Positions 8,714-9,848 of a stretch of DNA of 9,848 nucleotides are shown piece after piece. The stretch is taken from contig JAITBO010000270.1 in the NCBI GenBank assembly GCA_031283505.1, forward strand, positions 1 to 9,848. Direction: 5' to 3'. Each line of letters opens with the position of its first letter. The first letter of the stretch is position 1. The position numbers and the translations under genes were made by a program. The notes beneath the pieces were generated by a model. It worked only from the letters and a program-made list of their open reading frames with translations. It was not told the origin of the DNA and ran no database searches. Origin of the DNA: Treponema sp. (lineage in GTDB: Bacteria; Spirochaetota; Spirochaetia; Treponematales; Breznakiellaceae).

Positions 8714-8737
8714 CGCAATGGTAATCTGCAATACCCA

Positions 8738-8760
8738 CCGTGCCGGTAAGACCGGCACGG
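8738..8760. terminator. Strong hairpin after dnaJ, probable terminator
   Basis: CCGTGCCGGT (8738-8747) and ACCGGCACGG (8751-8760) form a perfect 10-bp GC-rich stem with a 3-base loop, 25 bases after the dnaJ stop. The nearest T-run, six bases at 8772-8777, is 11 bases beyond the stem, so this is not a textbook terminator. Its place between convergent genes supports a termination or mRNA-end role. Confidence 0.6.
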
Positions 8761-8762
8761 GA

Positions 8763-8790
8763 TCCGGCGCATTTTTTCGAGAGCGCCGGA
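8763..8790. terminator. Second hairpin between dnaJ and the GH31 fragment
   Basis: TCCGGCGC (8763-8770) and GCGCCGGA (8783-8790) are a perfect 8-bp inverted repeat around a 12-base loop that contains the six T residues. It lies 13 bases past the stop of the opposite-strand GH31 fragment and would form in transcripts from either side. It lacks its own trailing T-run. Confidence 0.45.
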
Positions 8791-8802
8791 CCGGATTAAA
8801 AC

Positions 8803-9495
8803 TTACATCTGAAACCGTGTACCGTCCAGAGTAAATACAGGAATCTGATCGAGGGGCGCAGCCACCCGGATTGTTTTTCCCCCTTCGATCCTTTCTCCGG
8901 TCCATGCGTTGGTCCATTGAACTTTTGCCGGAAGATAAACATCCCTTTCCCTTTGTCCTTCCCGCAGAATGGGAGCTACAAGATAATTTGGACCAAACAT
9001 AAATTCGGTTTCTGTTTCCCATGCGGTGGAATCATCGGGAAAATCATAAAAAAGCGGCCTCATGATCGGGGTTCCCTTTTCATGCGCGGCTTTCATCTGT
9101 GCCGCAATATAGAGCCTTAGTTTTTCCCGCAGAAACAGATATTTTTTACAGATTTCATAAATTTCAGCGGTAAATGACCAAACCTCGTTATCCGCACCGG
9201 AAACGCAGGAGGCGCCCCCGGTACTGCCAAACTGCGGTTTCATAGGTTCACGATTTCCATGGAGCCTCATAACAGGACAAAAACATCCCCATTCAAACCA
9301 GCGGATCAGCACTTCATGAAAGTAGGGATCGTTCACATTTCCTCCGTAAAAACCGCCTATATCGGTAGTCCACCAGGGTATTCCGGACATACCCATATTG
9401 AGTCCGGCAGTCAGTTGGTTCCGGAGGCTCTCGAATGTTGAATGAATGTCGCCGCTCCAGACCAGGGCGCCGTAGCGCTGGCTTCCGGCCCAGCC
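8803..9495 (-). pseudogene. C-terminal fragment of a GH31 alpha-glycosidase
   Basis: About 230 residues match the C-terminal third of glycoside hydrolase family 31 (alpha-glucosidase/alpha-xylosidase type), which hydrolyses alpha-linked sugars. Seen are WAGSQRYGALVWSGDIHSTFESL, with the acid/base aspartate of the family at codon 9448-9450; SGIPWWTTDIGGFYGG, with DIGGF at 9349-9363; RWFEWGCFCPVMRLHG; MRPLFYDFPDD; FMFGPNYLVAPIL; and an ending APLDQIPVFTLDGTRFQM typical of the family. The upstream half, with the N-terminal domain and the nucleophile aspartate, is absent: homology stops near 9495, where the other strand becomes dihydrolipoamide dehydrogenase. The frame stays open to 9840 only as antisense of that gene. 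As it stands it cannot be an active enzyme. Subfamily substrate cannot be assigned. Confidence 0.85.
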
Positions 9496-9848
9496 GCCGC
9501 AGCAAATATCGCCGGTAAAGAAACGAAGATGCGTTACAATATCATCCCTGCCTGCGTGTATACGAACCCGGAAATTGCAAGCGTCGGCATGACCGAAGTC
9601 CAGGTAAAAGAAGCGGGACTGCCGTACAACACGGGGATGTTCCCCGCCATTGCCAACGGACGATCCCTCATCATGGGCGATTCTTCCGGCTTCGTGAAGC
9701 TCCTTACCCACAGGGATTCTGGTGAGATCCTGGGGGCCCACATCATGGCGAAACGGGCGACGGACATGATAGGCGAAATCGCCCTTGCCATGCGTGCCGA
9801 GGCGACCCTTGAGGAATTGGGCGATACCATTCACGCCCATCCTACATT
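9496..9848 (+). pseudogene. lpdA: C-terminal domain of dihydrolipoamide dehydrogenase, lacking its N-terminal part
   Basis: This fragment reads as the dimerisation domain of dihydrolipoamide dehydrogenase (E3), the flavoenzyme that reoxidises lipoyl groups in 2-oxoacid dehydrogenase and glycine-cleavage complexes. Family marks are NIAGKETKMRYNIIPACVYTNPEIASVGMTE, the ANGRSLIMGDSSGFVKLL segment, GEILGAHIM, and TIHAHPT, whose second histidine is the catalytic base; the partnering glutamate would lie just beyond the window. The FAD- and NAD-binding domains and the redox disulfide, roughly 330 residues, are missing upstream, where the sequence turns into GH31 antisense. The frame is open back to an ATG at 9442, but that part is GH31 code; ATG 9529 is internal. 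It is cut by the window end on the right. Related disulfide oxidoreductases are less likely given HAHPT. Confidence 0.85.

Noticed and set aside
7940..9022. 360-codon open frame antisense to dnaJ, the terminator region and the GH31 end
   Set aside because: It crosses two real genes and the hairpins, has no recognisable domain and no plausible start signal.
8803..9840. A continuous 345-codon - strand frame that could be read as one novel fusion protein
   Set aside because: Only the C-terminal 230 or so residues look like GH31. The first 115 or so are the reverse complement of clear dihydrolipoamide dehydrogenase coding sequence and have no protein-like character.

Overview
This 9.8-kb window looks like chromosomal DNA from a fairly GC-rich bacterium. 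It reads most like a spirochaete of the Treponema group, possibly a gut-associated one. That placement is an inference from the overall look of the proteins: a secreted putative glycoside hydrolase of the DUF4015 type, a grpE-dnaK-dnaJ cluster, and polar amino-acid ABC transporter genes. No rRNA or other lineage marker is present to confirm it. No tRNA, rRNA, CRISPR array or complete insertion sequence was found.

Layout. (1) Positions 1-2071, + strand: the end of an operon for a polar amino-acid ABC importer, with the substrate-binding protein (5' end outside the window), the permease and the ATPase. Permease and ATPase overlap by 23 bp. (2) Positions 2019-4319, - strand: one large gene for an exported protein with a beta-propeller-like front half and a DUF4015 (putative glycoside hydrolase, TIM-barrel) back half. 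It converges on the ATPase gene and their 3' ends overlap by 53 bp. (3) Positions 4320-4789: a gene-poor spacer holding a 124-bp highly palindromic element with TA at both ends, the apparent tail of a broken + strand gene, that gene's likely intrinsic terminator, and the grpE promoter. (4) Positions 4790-8713, + strand: grpE, dnaK and dnaJ, the Hsp70 chaperone machine. grpE and dnaK are 24 bp apart, with a GC-rich hairpin at the grpE end. dnaK and dnaJ are separated by 198 bp that contain a perfect 14-bp inverted repeat with an extended -10 promoter in its left arm. (5) Positions 8738-8790: two tandem hairpins, probably a terminator region. (6) Positions 8803-9848: the C-terminal third of a GH31 alpha-glycosidase (- strand) joined abruptly to the C-terminal domain of a dihydrolipoamide dehydrogenase (+ strand). 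Both lose their N-terminal parts at the same point, near 9490-9505.

How the genes work together. The importer genes make one uptake system: a periplasmic receptor, a membrane channel and an ATP motor. GrpE, DnaK and DnaJ form one chaperone cycle, in which DnaJ delivers clients and stimulates ATP hydrolysis and GrpE exchanges the nucleotide. The DUF4015 protein and the GH31 fragment both point to carbohydrate handling, but nothing links them into a pathway. No hrcA gene or CIRCE operator is visible near the chaperone genes, so their heat-shock control is open.

The most interesting signals are the double truncation at about 9495, the two TA-bounded inverted-repeat elements on either side of grpE-dnaK, and the stranded gene tail with its terminator. 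I see no convincing new multi-gene system.
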